Assembly (NCBI GenBank): GCA_947500005.1
Contig: CANMQJ010000007.1
Coordinates: 124,001-188,000 of the forward strand
Direction of reading: 5' to 3'
Origin: an uncultured Paracoccaceae bacterium
GTDB lineage: Bacteria; Pseudomonadota; Alphaproteobacteria; Rhodobacterales; Rhodobacteraceae
DNA length: 64,000 nt
In this document: positions 28,270 to 37,872 of the stretch, piece by piece
Layout of the letters: every line of letters starts with the position of its first letter
How positions within the stretch are numbered: position 1 is the stretch's first letter
Notes under the pieces: generated by a model
The model's input: the letters and a program-made list of their open reading frames with translations, nothing else
What the model was told of the DNA's origin: nothing
Databases searched by the model: none
Position numbers and translations under genes: made by a program

Positions 28270-29318
28270 ACCCTTTGCAGCAATTCTTCTATCCGCATCG
28301 CCAGCCGGTCCAGATTTTCGGGGTCGAGCCCATGGCTTTCGACCCGGCCCAGCTGCCTGTGATCATGCGCCTTGCGCGAAGTGGCATAGGCCGGGTCGTA
28401 GTGCTCTTCCATCAGTGCACGCGTCAGCCCGATCTTGTCGCCAGCCTCGATCCTGACCAGCCAGCCGTCCACCACGGCATGGCTGCGATGGTATCGTAGT
28501 GGCTCCAGTCGATTGCGCAGACGCTCGGTGTCCGAAAGGATGTCGTCATAGGCGCGCACGAGATATTCGGCGCGCGCCTCCATCGGGACGGTCACCTCGA
28601 TCCGCGGGGCGGCGCATAGCGCAGCCCAGAACGTGGGCGGTACCAGACGTTCGCCGATCTTGGACGACTCCGCCTCGACGACTACGGGCCGCGATGGATC
28701 GAGCGATACCAGATCCGCCGCCAGGCGCGACTCGAACCCTTTCTGGCTTGGCTGGCCACCCGGCATATCGCCGAGGAGCGAGCCGCGATGATTGGCCAGT
28801 CCCTCGAGATCAAGCACTTGAACGCCGCGCGCGCGCAGATACCCAAGTATCTCGGTCTTGGCAGTACCGGTATAGCCGTCAAGCGCCACCAGTCGATGCG
28901 GCAACGGGTCGTCGTAGAGATATCGGTTCACCAACCGCCTGTAACTGCGATATCCCCCCTCGACCACTTCGGCCCGCCATCCGATCTGTTGGAGCAACCA
29001 GGTAAATGAGCCCGAGCGCTGTCCGCCACGCCAGCAATAGACCAGGGGCCGCCAGCCGCCGCCGTGATGGCTGAGCCTCTTCTCCACATGATCGGCCGCA
29101 TTGCGAAAGACTAGCGCCGCACCCAGCTTGCGTGCGAGAAACGGGCTTTCCTGCTTGTAGATCGTGCCGACCCTTGCGCGTTCCTCGTTGTCGAGCACAG
29201 GAAGGTTGATCGCGCCGGGAAGATGGTCCTCGGCGTATTCGGCGGGACTGCGCACGTCGATGACGGTATCGAAACCATGCGCATAGAGATCGGGCAGCGT
29301 GTGAACAGTCAGGGCCAT
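28266..29318 (-). CDS. mnmH: tRNA 2-selenouridine synthase (SelU/YbbB)
   Basis: 350 residues. N-terminal rhodanese domain with active-site Cys95 in YCWRGGQRSGS, then a P-loop domain with GYTGTAKTE near residue 150 and LEGLANHRGSLLG. This matches MnmH, which converts 2-thiouridine at the tRNA wobble position to 2-selenouridine using selenophosphate, via a geranylated intermediate. It converges on the selD fusion gene, giving a compact selenium-to-tRNA module. No selA or selB is in the window, so selenoprotein synthesis cannot be judged. Confidence 0.95.
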   Translation of the reverse strand: MALTVHTLPDLYAHGFDTVIDVRSPAEYAEDHLPGAINLPVLDNEERARVGTIYKQESPFLARKLGAALVFRNAADHVEKRLSHHGGGWRPLVYCWRGGQRSGSFTWLLQQIGWRAEVVEGGYRSYRRLVNRYLYDDPLPHRLVALDGYTGTAKTEILGYLRARGVQVLDLEGLANHRGSLLGDMPGGQPSQKGFESRLAADLVSLDPSRPVVVEAESSKIGERLVPPTFWAALCAAPRIEVTVPMEARAEYLVRAYDDILSDTERLRNRLEPLRYHRSHAVVDGWLVRIEAGDKIGLTRALMEEHYDPAYATSRKAHDHRQLGRVESHGLDPENLDRLAMRIEELLQRV

Positions 29319-29425
29319 GGCTCCGATCTAGCGCGCCGCGAAAGGCAGGGAAAGCCGCCTCTCTTGCCATTTTGCCGCGTTGCGAACAGCATGAAGCCCC
29401 TGACGGCCGCGCAGCGAGGGACGCG

Positions 29426-29887
29426 ATGGATATCCACACCATGCCGGGACACCTGATCCGGCGGCTCAACCAGATTTCCGTGGCCCTGTTTCTGGTCCAC
29501 ATGGAGAAGGCAGGGCTGAGGTTGACCTCGGTTCAATATGCGGCCCTCAGCGCGGTGCAGGAGAACCCGGGCATCGACCAGGCGACCGTGGCGGGTCTGA
29601 TCGCCTATGACAGGGCGACACTGGGAAAGGTGATCGATCGCCTGGACGAGCGAGGCCTGGTGCGACGCACGGTTTCCGATCGCGACCGACGTGCCCGCGT
29701 GCTGACACTAACCGCGGCCGGAGAAGAGTTGCTGGCAGCCGCGCGCCCGCATGTCGAGGCCGTTCAGCCCGCGATCCTGGCCGGGCTTGACGCGAAAGAG
29801 CGCGACCTGTTCATCGAGATGCTCGAGAAAGTGACGATGGCGGGGAATGAGCGGAGCCGCGCACCGCTCTTTCCCGTCAAGTCCTAG
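29426..29887 (+). CDS. MarR family transcriptional regulator
   Basis: 153 residues from ATG at 29426, placed five bases after GAGGG. Winged helix-turn-helix with PGIDQATVAGLIAYDRATLGKVIDRLDERGLV and wing residues DRDRRARVLTLTAAG, a typical MarR DNA-binding domain flanked by dimerisation helices. Divergent from mnmH with a 107-bp gap; its stop overlaps the convergent SRAP gene by 4 bp. No ligand can be predicted; the divergent gene is a candidate target. Confidence 0.88.
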   Translation: MDIHTMPGHLIRRLNQISVALFLVHMEKAGLRLTSVQYAALSAVQENPGIDQATVAGLIAYDRATLGKVIDRLDERGLVRRTVSDRDRRARVLTLTAAGEELLAAARPHVEAVQPAILAGLDAKERDLFIEMLEKVTMAGNERSRAPLFPVKS

Positions 29888-30549
29888 AGATCCAGTGGCT
29901 CGATCAGGTCGGGACCACTGGCTCGGTTCGAATTCACCGCTGGGTCGACGCGGTGATACTCCAGAATCTCTTCGGCGCCGGGTTCAAGCAGTCTGGCGGC
30001 GCCCTTTCCTCGCTCGCCAAGCCACAAGGACCAGTGATCTGCCTCCAATATGAGCGGCATCCGGTGATGAATTCGGCCCATGGTGCGATTGGCCGGCGTG
30101 GTGACGATGGCACAGGTGCGCTTGCGCGTTTCATCGGGCCCCCAGTCCTGCCAGATGCCCGCAAAGGCGATCGGCGTCTGATCGCGCCTGTAAATGTACC
30201 ACGGCAACCGCTTCCCGGCCTCGTCCTTCGTCCATTCGTAGAAACCGGTGGCGACGATGAGGCAACGCCGGTTCCGGCTAGCATCGCGAAAGGCGGGCTT
30301 CTCGGCAATGGTTTCGGCCCGTGCATTGATCAGCAGCGGACCGTCGGTTTCGGTCTTGTACCAATGCGGCAGAAACCCCCAGCGCATCGACAACAACCTG
30401 CGGCCGCTTTCACCCGTTTGGATAGCGTGGACCTGGTTCGTCGGACAGATGTTGTAGTTCGGCACCGGAGGAAGATCGTTCGCAGGCCGGGCCTCAAACA
30501 GTTGGGCCATCGCATCGGTGGGCAAAGTCAGGGCAAAACGTCCGCACAT
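29884..30549 (-). CDS. yedK: SRAP/YedK family abasic-site DNA-protein crosslinking protein
   Basis: 221 residues. The protein begins MCGRFA, which leaves Cys2 at the mature N-terminus as the residue that forms the thiazolidine crosslink with abasic sites. Other family motifs: MRWGFLPHW, INARAET, CLIVATGFYEW (catalytic Glu) and HHRMPLIL (catalytic His). Length is normal for bacterial YedK. The family protects single-stranded DNA abasic sites at stalled forks. Confidence 0.95.
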   Translation of the reverse strand: MCGRFALTLPTDAMAQLFEARPANDLPPVPNYNICPTNQVHAIQTGESGRRLLSMRWGFLPHWYKTETDGPLLINARAETIAEKPAFRDASRNRRCLIVATGFYEWTKDEAGKRLPWYIYRRDQTPIAFAGIWQDWGPDETRKRTCAIVTTPANRTMGRIHHRMPLILEADHWSLWLGERGKGAARLLEPGAEEILEYHRVDPAVNSNRASGPDLIEPLDL

Positions 30550-30674
30550 ACCCTGAACTTAAGCGCGTCGGCGGAAAACGGCCAGAGGGCAGGCCGATCC
30601 ATGAGAAATCGATTTCCGGACGTGTTTGTCACTGTTTATCCTACGACCCTTGTCCTGTTTCTCGGCCTGTTGTC

Positions 30675-32423
30675 ATGCCCCCATTGAAAAAACTCGATGA
30701 AGCGCAGTGGCTTTTGTCACAGCAGCAATTTTCGCAGGCGCTCAAGGCGGCGCAAGCGGCCTTGCGCAAGGATCCTCGTTCCGCCCTTGCCGCCAATATC
30801 GCCGGAGTTTCCCTTGGGGCGACCGGACGGCATCAGGAAGCCGTAACGCAGTTCAGGAAGGCCGTGCACCTGGCTCCTCGTTTCGATGAGGCACGACGCA
30901 ATCTCGCGCAGGCGCATATCGCTTTGGGACAGGCGGACAAGGCGGAACCGATCCTGGTCGACCTCATTCAAACTGCTCCGGGGGATGATCGCGCCTGGTA
31001 CCTGCTTGCGCAGTGCCAGATGATCCTGGGCCAGCTCGACCTGGCCGAGAACAGCATCACAAACGTGATCAGCATGTCTTCTTCTGCCGCGCGCGCCCTG
31101 CTGTTGCGTGCCGGGATCCGAGATCGTGCCGGGCGCATCAAGGATGCCATCGCCGATTTCCAAAGCGTCTTGAGGACGGACCCCGACAATATCGACGCGC
31201 TGGTCGGCATCGCCTTGCCACTCGCCCGGCAAACACGGTTCGACGAGGCGCTCACGGCGATCCGGCGCGCGGTGGAACTCGCGCCGGATCACTCGCAAGC
31301 ACGTTTGCGGCTTGCCGTGACCCTCGTCGCGGCGGGCGACCGCGAAGGCGCCTTGGCTGCGTTGAAAGAGTTGCTGGACCGGGTGCCCGGCCATCCGGAC
31401 GCGTTGGAGCAGATCGTCACGCTGCAGGGACCGGGTGCGAATGACGCGTTGCGGCCCATGATAGCGGCAACCAAGACGGCCGTCCCGCGCAAGAGCGAGG
31501 CCTACGCCAGCCTCTGTTTCTCCGAGGCGATCATCCTGGAGCAGGCTCATGACGACCCCGGTGCCATTCGGGCCCGCGCCGAAGCCAACCGAGCGATGTC
31601 GCACCTCCTGCCATACGACCCGCAGGGCGATCAGCGTCTCACGGACCGAATACTGAAACGCTTTCCACCTCACTCCAATGAGGCCGACACGAGCGCACCC
31701 GCGAATCCCCGCCCGATCTATGTTCTGGGTCTGCCCCGCAGCGGAACCACCTTGGCCGAAGCGATTCTGGGCGCCCATCCCGCGGTCGCGGCACTTGGGG
31801 AACGCGCGGCGGCAGGGGCCCTTTTGAGCGGCGTCATCAATCAAGACCTCCCCTTCGACGGCGAAGCCGTGAACCGGTTCAACGAAGCTGACAGGCGTCT
31901 GCTGCCCGAGCTTCCACCGGATGCGGTGGCCTATGTGGACAAGATGCCGGAGAACTATCGGCTTATCGGCTTCCTGCTGACGGCCCAGCCACAATGCCGA
32001 ATTATCCACGTTCGACGCGACCCCCGGGATGTTGCCCTGTCGATGTGGCGCGGGCACTTTCAGGGGACCGCTCTGAATTACACCTATGACCTGAAAGCGA
32101 TGGCGCATCGTTTCAATTTGTTTGCCCGGATGATGACGCATTGGAACGCGGTCTTCCCCGAACGGATCCTCGAGATCCGCTACGAAGACATGGTTCTGAA
32201 TGTCGAGGCGACCGGACGGCGCATGGCGGATTTCTGCGGTCTGGACTGGCACCCGAACATGACCGCGCCGCAGGAACACGCCGGGCAGGTTCTCACGCTC
32301 AGCGCCTTGCAGCTACGTCAGCCGGTCCATGCCAGATCGGTCGGCAAGTGGAGAGCACATGCCGAGGAACTTGCCCCATTCATCACGGGGCTGGAACCGA
32401 ACCTCTGGCCCGATCTTTCCTGA
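30675..32423 (+). CDS. TPR-repeat sulfotransferase family protein
   Basis: 582 residues. About seven tetratricopeptide repeats occupy residues 5-270 (AxxxPxxxxAxxxLA patterns). The C-terminal half is a sulfotransferase-type domain with the PAPS 5'-phosphosulfate loop PRSGTT at 354-359, and IIHVRRDPRDVALS for 3'-phosphate binding. The domain order matches bacterial tyrosylprotein-sulfotransferase-like proteins. No signal peptide is seen. The acceptor is unknown; a polysaccharide or protein target is possible. No clear Shine-Dalgarno precedes ATG 30675. Confidence 0.85.
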   Translation: MPPLKKLDEAQWLLSQQQFSQALKAAQAALRKDPRSALAANIAGVSLGATGRHQEAVTQFRKAVHLAPRFDEARRNLAQAHIALGQADKAEPILVDLIQTAPGDDRAWYLLAQCQMILGQLDLAENSITNVISMSSSAARALLLRAGIRDRAGRIKDAIADFQSVLRTDPDNIDALVGIALPLARQTRFDEALTAIRRAVELAPDHSQARLRLAVTLVAAGDREGALAALKELLDRVPGHPDALEQIVTLQGPGANDALRPMIAATKTAVPRKSEAYASLCFSEAIILEQAHDDPGAIRARAEANRAMSHLLPYDPQGDQRLTDRILKRFPPHSNEADTSAPANPRPIYVLGLPRSGTTLAEAILGAHPAVAALGERAAAGALLSGVINQDLPFDGEAVNRFNEADRRLLPELPPDAVAYVDKMPENYRLIGFLLTAQPQCRIIHVRRDPRDVALSMWRGHFQGTALNYTYDLKAMAHRFNLFARMMTHWNAVFPERILEIRYEDMVLNVEATGRRMADFCGLDWHPNMTAPQEHAGQVLTLSALQLRQPVHARSVGKWRAHAEELAPFITGLEPNLWPDLS

Positions 32424-32433
32424 CACTGACCTT

Positions 32434-32457
32434 CGTCGCGGTGGCAACACCGCGACG
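32434..32457 (+). terminator. Rho-independent-type terminator
   Basis: CGTCGCGGTG (32434-32443), loop GCAA, CACCGCGACG (32448-32457): a perfect 10-bp stem with a tetraloop, followed by CTTT, 11 bp after the sulfotransferase stop. The hairpin also lies downstream of the convergent nucleotidase gene. Confidence 0.75.
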
Positions 32458-32507
32458 CTTTCGGCACCGGTTCCCCATAGTGGCGCCCGCCGGCCGAAGG
32501 AGCCTGT

Positions 32508-34085
32508 TCACTCTCGTGAAATTCTTCCGTCGGTATAGGGCCGATAGCTGCCATTAGCTGCAAGATACTCGGCCACGACATCGGCCAGATCAGGACCGTA
32601 GTCATAGGCGTTCTTGTCATCGCCCGAGAACATGCCGTAGCCGTCGCCGCCATTGCGGACATAGTTGTTCGACACGACCAGATAGTTCTTTTCCGGATCG
32701 ATCGGGGTGAAACCTGCTCCCTCCGCGACCATGACCTCGCGCACACGGCCTTCGCCCGGCGCGGCGGAGGGGTCCCACCTGAAGGTCATCCCGGCCACCT
32801 GCGGAAAGCGACCTGCGCCGTCCTCGACCTGGCTCACGCCATTTTCCAAAGCTTCGATCAGCGTTGCGCCGCTCACCTCGAAGGTAGAAAGCGTGTTCTG
32901 GAACGGAAGCACGGTCAGTACCTCGCCCATCGTCACCTCGCCCGCATCGAACGAGGCGCGCAGACCGCCGGAATTCGTGATGGCGATGGTCACGCCCTGA
33001 TCGGCCACGCGTTCAAGCATCGCATCGGCCACGAGATTTCCCATCTCGCATTCCTGCTGACGGCAGATGTCGCGGCTCCCCTCAACAGGTGCGGCCACCT
33101 CTGCCACACGGCGTGCGCGGACCTCCTCCAGCGGTTTTGCCATTTCACCGATGCGGGAGACGATCTCGGCATCCTCGACGACGGCGGCATCCATGATCAA
33201 GGGTTCGCCTTCGGCGCTGATCACGTTGCCCGCGTCGTCGAAGGTGACCACCAATTCCCCAAGGAACTTGCCATAGGCATAGGCCTGCACGATGGGCACG
33301 CCATTCACCACGGTCGGATAGGGTCCTGCTGCATCGTCCGAGATGTTGGAGAGATAGGTGTTCGAATGACCGCCCACGATCACGTCGACGCCGATCGTTT
33401 CGGCCGCGACGCGCTGATCGACTCCATATCCCGAATGGCTGAGCACGACGATCTTGTCGACGCCGCGGGCGGTCAGCAGATCGACCTCGCCCTGCACGGC
33501 GGCGACCGGATCGGTGAAGGTGATGTTGGGACCGGGCGAAGCCAGTTCATGCGTGTCCTCGGGCGTCAATCCGACGAGCCCGATCTGCTGGCCCCCGACC
33601 TCGATCACGGTGGATTTCATCAGCGCGTCCGCCAGGACCTTTTCGCGGCTGATATCGGCGTTGGACATGAGAACCGGAAACTCCACGGCATCCATGAATC
33701 CGCGCAAGACCTCCGGCCCGTCATCGAACTCGTGGTTTCCCACGGTCATCGCATCATATCCCAGCCGATTCATCATTTCGGCGGCCATCTTGCCCTTGTA
33801 ATGGGTGTAGAACAGCGTGCCCTGGAACTGGTCGCCGCCATCCACAAGGATCGAATGCCCTGCCCGGTCGCGGGCCTCGCGTATGGCCGTGATCAGGCGC
33901 GCAGTACCGCCGAAGCATTCGCCCGCATTATTGTCTTCGGGCTTGCAGGTGCTGTCATATTTCGAGATCGGCTCGAACCGGGCGTGGAAGTCGTTCGTGT
34001 GCAGGATGGTCAGCGTGAACTCGGCCCAAGCCGCACCCGCGCTCAGCCCCAGGGCGGCCACGCCCCCCAAGAATGCGCCTTTCAT
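32508..34085 (-). CDS. Exported bifunctional metallophosphatase/5'-nucleotidase
   Basis: 525 residues from the ATG at 34085, which follows GGGGAG by about six bases; starting here exposes a clean signal peptide (MKGAFLGG..., predicted cleavage after AWA near residue 21). Metallophosphoesterase domain: ILHTNDFHARFEP, VDGGDQFQGTLFY, TVGNHEFDDG, SHSGYGVD and GGHSNT give the di-metal ligands. The C-terminal 5'-nucleotidase domain includes NSGGLRASFDAGEVTMGEV. It hydrolyses nucleotides or nucleotide sugars in the periplasm to release phosphate and nucleoside. UshA/CpdB-like; exact specificity not assigned. Confidence 0.93.
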   Translation of the reverse strand: MKGAFLGGVAALGLSAGAAWAEFTLTILHTNDFHARFEPISKYDSTCKPEDNNAGECFGGTARLITAIREARDRAGHSILVDGGDQFQGTLFYTHYKGKMAAEMMNRLGYDAMTVGNHEFDDGPEVLRGFMDAVEFPVLMSNADISREKVLADALMKSTVIEVGGQQIGLVGLTPEDTHELASPGPNITFTDPVAAVQGEVDLLTARGVDKIVVLSHSGYGVDQRVAAETIGVDVIVGGHSNTYLSNISDDAAGPYPTVVNGVPIVQAYAYGKFLGELVVTFDDAGNVISAEGEPLIMDAAVVEDAEIVSRIGEMAKPLEEVRARRVAEVAAPVEGSRDICRQQECEMGNLVADAMLERVADQGVTIAITNSGGLRASFDAGEVTMGEVLTVLPFQNTLSTFEVSGATLIEALENGVSQVEDGAGRFPQVAGMTFRWDPSAAPGEGRVREVMVAEGAGFTPIDPEKNYLVVSNNYVRNGGDGYGMFSGDDKNAYDYGPDLADVVAEYLAANGSYRPYTDGRISRE

Positions 34086-34210
34086 CTCGGTCTCCCCGTA
34101 TCTGTCTTTTACCAATGGTGCGGCGAGCCGCTCCACCTGTCAAACCCGCAATGAGCATGACGGTTGTCATCGGGCTTGATTCCGCCCGTCGCGCGGGGCA
34201 AGACCGGCCC

Positions 34211-34549
34211 ATGCTGATATACAAGATTTTCCGGGCCGAGGAGTTGGCCAGACTTGAAGCTGAAGGGGAAACTGCGGGGGCGCCGGTCGATCTGGCCGAT
34301 GGCTTCGTCCATTTCTCGACCGCCGAACAGGCGCGCGAAACGGCGGCGCGGCATTTCGCGGGCGAAGACGGGCTGTCCCTTCTGGCCTGCGACGCCGATG
34401 CCTTGGGGGCGGATCTGAAATGGGAAACTTCGCGCGGCGGCGCACTCTTTCCCCATCTCTACCGTCACCTGCGCCTGTCCGACGTGGTCTGGACCCTTCC
34501 GCTCCCGCTCGAAGATGGCGGCCACCGGTTCCCCGAGGAGATGAAATGA
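34211..34549 (+). CDS. DUF952 family protein
   Basis: 112 residues from ATG at 34211. It carries the DUF952 features IYKIFRAEEL, DGFVHFSTAEQARETAARHF and WETSRGGALFPHLYRHL. The family has an ADP-ribosyltransferase-like fold by published structural classification, but its function is unknown. It overlaps the next gene by 4 bp (ATGA) and heads a three-gene operon ending in pyrD. Confidence 0.88.
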   Translation: MLIYKIFRAEELARLEAEGETAGAPVDLADGFVHFSTAEQARETAARHFAGEDGLSLLACDADALGADLKWETSRGGALFPHLYRHLRLSDVVWTLPLPLEDGGHRFPEEMK

Positions 34550-34977
34550 CAGGCCATATCGACCCCGGGCGCGCGCAGTTCGAAGCCTTCAAGGCCCTCG
34601 ACCGGGACCAGCCGATCGAGATGCTGAACCTCGTGAAATTCCGCGATCGAGCCGCCTATCCCAAGGGGCACCAACTGGCCGAAAAGGGGCTGACCGGTGC
34701 CGAAGCCTATCGCAACTACGGCCGCGACACCGCCCCCATTATCGAGCGACTGGGCGCGCGGATCGCCTGGCGCGGGGCATTTCAGGGAGTGCTGATCGGA
34801 CCGGGGGACGAGGCTTGGGACGAGATGTTCATCGCACGCTATCCCTCTGCGCATGCCTTTCTTGAAATGGTCACGGACCCGGACTACCAGCGGGCCGTCG
34901 TGCATCGGCAGGCTGCGGTCGAGACTTCGCGATTGATCCGCACGCAACCCTCGGAAACCGGGGCGCGTTTCGGATGA
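34546..34977 (+). CDS. DUF1330 family protein
   Basis: 143 residues from ATG at 34546. Dimeric alpha-beta barrel-like DUF1330 sequence: [40 protein letters not shown] and [17 protein letters not shown]. Function unknown; related folds include monooxygenase-like and heme-degradation proteins. It overlaps both neighbours by 4 bp, so all three genes of the operon are translationally coupled. Confidence 0.85.
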   Translation: MTGHIDPGRAQFEAFKALDRDQPIEMLNLVKFRDRAAYPKGHQLAEKGLTGAEAYRNYGRDTAPIIERLGARIAWRGAFQGVLIGPGDEAWDEMFIARYPSAHAFLEMVTDPDYQRAVVHRQAAVETSRLIRTQPSETGARFG

Positions 34978-36032
34978 GACTCGGCGAACGACTGGCGCTG
35001 GCCGCGATGCACCGCGTAGATCCGGAAGCCGCGCATGGCATGGCGATCCGCGCGCTGCGCATGGGGTTGGCCCGGACACACGGCCCGGTCACCTCGCCCC
35101 GGCTGCACAGCCGGTTCGCGGGCCTCGACCTACCGAACCCGGTCGGTCTGGCGGCCGGATTCGACAAGAACGCCGAGGCGGTCGGCCCGCTGTCCCGAGC
35201 CGGGTTCGGTTTCATCGAACTGGGTGCCGTCACTCCGCGTCCCCAGCCGGGCAACCCGAAACCGCGCCTTTTCCGGCTGAGCGAGGATCGCGCCGCGATC
35301 AACCGCTTCGGCTTCAACAACGAAGGGATGGAGGTCGTAGCGGCGCGGCTTGCCGATCGTCCGCGCGATGCGGTGATCGGTTTGAACCTCGGTGCCAACA
35401 AGGACAGCGAGGATCGCCCCGGCGATTTCGCGCGCGTGCTGGCGCATTGTGCCACGCATCTCGATTTCGCCACTGTCAACGTATCCTCGCCCAATACCGA
35501 GAAATTGCGGGACCTTCAGGGCAAGGATGCCTTGTCCGCCCTGTTGGCTCGGGTGGTCGAGACCCGCAATTCCCTGCCACGCCCCCTGCCCGTCTTTCTC
35601 AAGATCGCGCCGGATCTTTCCGAGGTCGAGATAGCGGATATCGCCGAGATCGCCATTCAAAGCGGCGTGGACGCGGTCATTGCCACCAACACGACGCTGG
35701 ACCGGGAAGGGTTGCAAAGCTCCCATCGCGAGGAAAAAGGCGGCCTCTCGGGCGCACCCTTGTTCGAGAAATCCACACGCGTTCTGGCCCGGCTCTCCGA
35801 ATTGACCGAGGGTCGCGTCCCCCTGATCGGCGTCGGCGGCATCGCCACGGCCGAGGATGCCTATGCCAAGATCCGTGCCGGTGCGTCGGCGGTGCAATTC
35901 TACACGGCGCTGGTCTTCGGGGGCATCAGCCTCGCACGGGAGATCCCGCAAGGTCTCGACCGACTGCTCGCAAGGGACGGTTTCGGCTCTGTCGCAGACG
36001 CCGTGGGAACCGACCGCGACCGCTGGCTCTAG
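34974..36032 (+). CDS. pyrD: Quinone-dependent dihydroorotate dehydrogenase (class 2)
   Basis: 352 residues. Class 2 signature: an N-terminal membrane-association helix, [59 protein letters not shown] with the catalytic serine, and [20 protein letters not shown] for FMN phosphate. It oxidises dihydroorotate to orotate with quinone at the inner membrane. It sits third in the DUF952-DUF1330-pyrD operon and overlaps the convergent MATE gene stop by 4 bp. Confidence 0.97.
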   Translation: MRLGERLALAAMHRVDPEAAHGMAIRALRMGLARTHGPVTSPRLHSRFAGLDLPNPVGLAAGFDKNAEAVGPLSRAGFGFIELGAVTPRPQPGNPKPRLFRLSEDRAAINRFGFNNEGMEVVAARLADRPRDAVIGLNLGANKDSEDRPGDFARVLAHCATHLDFATVNVSSPNTEKLRDLQGKDALSALLARVVETRNSLPRPLPVFLKIAPDLSEVEIADIAEIAIQSGVDAVIATNTTLDREGLQSSHREEKGGLSGAPLFEKSTRVLARLSELTEGRVPLIGVGGIATAEDAYAKIRAGASAVQFYTALVFGGISLAREIPQGLDRLLARDGFGSVADAVGTDRDRWL

Positions 36033-37348
36033 GCCGAGGCCCGCGCCTCGAGCGCGGGATAGCGCCAGCCCAAGGTCACACCACGGGCCGCGAAGGAAAT
36101 CAGCAATGCGATCCAAAGGCCGTGGTTCTCGAAAGCCGGCATGAGGATGGCGGCAGCCGCGACGTAGACGAAAAAACTCAGCACCATCATGTTGCGCATG
36201 TCTCGGGTCGCCGTGGCGCCGATGAAGATCCCATCGAGCATGAACGGTGCCCAGCCGAGGATCGGGGTCAGCACCATGTAGGGCAGGAAGTCGCGCGCAG
36301 CTGCGCGCACCTCGGGCGCCGTCGTCATCAGATCGATGATCGCGCCTCCGAAGATCGCGAAAAAGGCCGCGAGCCCGATCGCAATGACCCCACCCCAGAT
36401 GCTGGACACCACGGCCGAGCGGCGCAGCACCAGCCGCTGCCGCGCGCCCATCGCCCGTCCGACCAGCGCCTCGGCTGCGAAGGCGAAGCCATCCATCGCA
36501 TAGGCCGTGATCTCGAGGAATTGCAGAAGGACCTGATTTGCGGCCAGCCTCACATCCCCGAACCGCGCCCCGAGAAGCAGGAAGGATACAAAGACCCCCT
36601 GCAATAGGAGCGAGCGCAGCAGGATGTCGGTGTTCACGGTCATCATGTGTTTCAGCCGTGCCGCGTCGAAGACCTGGTCCCAGTTACGCCAGTCCGGCAC
36701 GTTGAATGCCCCGCGGCAGAACCACAAGCCCATTGCCAACCCGCTCCACTCAGCAATGAGAGTAGCCAGCGCCACGCCCTTGACGCCCCAGCCGAGGCCA
36801 AGGACGAACCAGAAGTCGAGCAGGATGTTTATCCCGTTCATCCATAGTTGCAGAACAAGCACCGCCCGCGTCCGCTCCTGCGCGATGAGCCAGCCGGTGA
36901 TCCCGAAGAGGGCGATGGCGGCAGGTGCTCCCCAGATTCGGATCGCCATGTATCCACGAGACAGAGTCTCGACCTCGTCCGATGCCGGCGAGACCCTGAA
37001 GGCTGCCCAGAACAGCGGCAGTTGCAGCGCGATCAGGACGCAGCCGCCGGCCGAGCCGATCAGCAAAGCGCGGGTCAGCAAGGCGGCGACCTCGCTCCGA
37101 TCCCCGGCACCCAGCGCCTGACCGGTCAGGCCGGTCGTCCCCATGCGCAGGAACCCGAACACCCAGTAGACTGCCGAGAGGATAACCGCGCCGATGCCAA
37201 CCGCGCCAATCGGCGCGGCCTCGCCCATCTGGCCGACCACGCCGGTATCGACCGCTCCAAGGATCGGCACGGTCGCGTTCGACAGCACGATTGGCAGAGC
37301 GATCCTGAGAACGCGCCGATGCGTTACCTCCGCCAGGGTCTCCGTCAC
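36029..37348 (-). CDS. MATE family efflux transporter (DinF-like)
   Basis: 439 residues, about 12 membrane helices in two homologous halves. The first helices contain [24 protein letters not shown], and the second half [16 protein letters not shown] and [15 protein letters not shown], matching the DNA-damage-inducible DinF branch. It is expected to export organic cations or drugs with H+ or Na+. GTG start overlaps the upstream thioesterase stop by 4 bp, making it the last gene of a three-gene operon. Confidence 0.9.
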   Translation of the reverse strand: MTETLAEVTHRRVLRIALPIVLSNATVPILGAVDTGVVGQMGEAAPIGAVGIGAVILSAVYWVFGFLRMGTTGLTGQALGAGDRSEVAALLTRALLIGSAGGCVLIALQLPLFWAAFRVSPASDEVETLSRGYMAIRIWGAPAAIALFGITGWLIAQERTRAVLVLQLWMNGINILLDFWFVLGLGWGVKGVALATLIAEWSGLAMGLWFCRGAFNVPDWRNWDQVFDAARLKHMMTVNTDILLRSLLLQGVFVSFLLLGARFGDVRLAANQVLLQFLEITAYAMDGFAFAAEALVGRAMGARQRLVLRRSAVVSSIWGGVIAIGLAAFFAIFGGAIIDLMTTAPEVRAAARDFLPYMVLTPILGWAPFMLDGIFIGATATRDMRNMMVLSFFVYVAAAAILMPAFENHGLWIALLISFAARGVTLGWRYPALEARASA

Positions 37349-37872
37349 TCGGACCGCTCGGTCTTGCGCGGTTGCGGCATCAGGAAATGGCCTGACCCCT
37401 GCGCGAAAAGCCGCTCGTGGTTGTCCTGCCAGGCTTCAACCCGGACCGAGGCATAACGCCTACCGGCGCGGCTCACCGTCGCGCGCGCATAGGCGTCCCG
37501 CGGGAGGCCCGACCGAAGGTAATCGACCGTGAAGTCGATGGTCTTGGGGAACCCGGGAAACTCGGGCTTGAGGAAATCTTCCGGATCGATTTCGCCGCTC
37601 TCGATTCCCGAGAACATGTGCTGCCAACTCAGGGTGATGATCGCGGTCACTTCCAGGAAGGCCGCCGTGACGCCCCCATGTATGGCCGGAAGAAAAGGAT
37701 TTCCTATCAGTTTTTCATCGAAGTTGAGCACCCCGGTCAACTCGTCGCCGCGCCTGTCGAAGGTGATCCCCAGGAAGCGGATATACGGCACGCCCTCGAC
37801 CAGCGCCTTGAGCGCGGCGTCGCGGCGCTGTTTGACCACCTGCACGGGTTCCGGTCGGGATCGCTGCATCAT
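37345..37872 (-). CDS. PaaI-type hotdog thioesterase, second copy
   Basis: 175 residues. Hotdog fold features: NPFLPAIHGGVTAAFLEVTAII (the HGG motif with the following helix) and TIDFTVDYLRSGLPRDAYARATV. Acyl-CoA thioesterase of the PaaI/YbgC superfamily; substrate unassigned. It overlaps the upstream thioesterase gene by 4 bp and the MATE gene by 4 bp. Confidence 0.85.
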   Translation of the reverse strand: MMQRSRPEPVQVVKQRRDAALKALVEGVPYIRFLGITFDRRGDELTGVLNFDEKLIGNPFLPAIHGGVTAAFLEVTAIITLSWQHMFSGIESGEIDPEDFLKPEFPGFPKTIDFTVDYLRSGLPRDAYARATVSRAGRRYASVRVEAWQDNHERLFAQGSGHFLMPQPRKTERSE

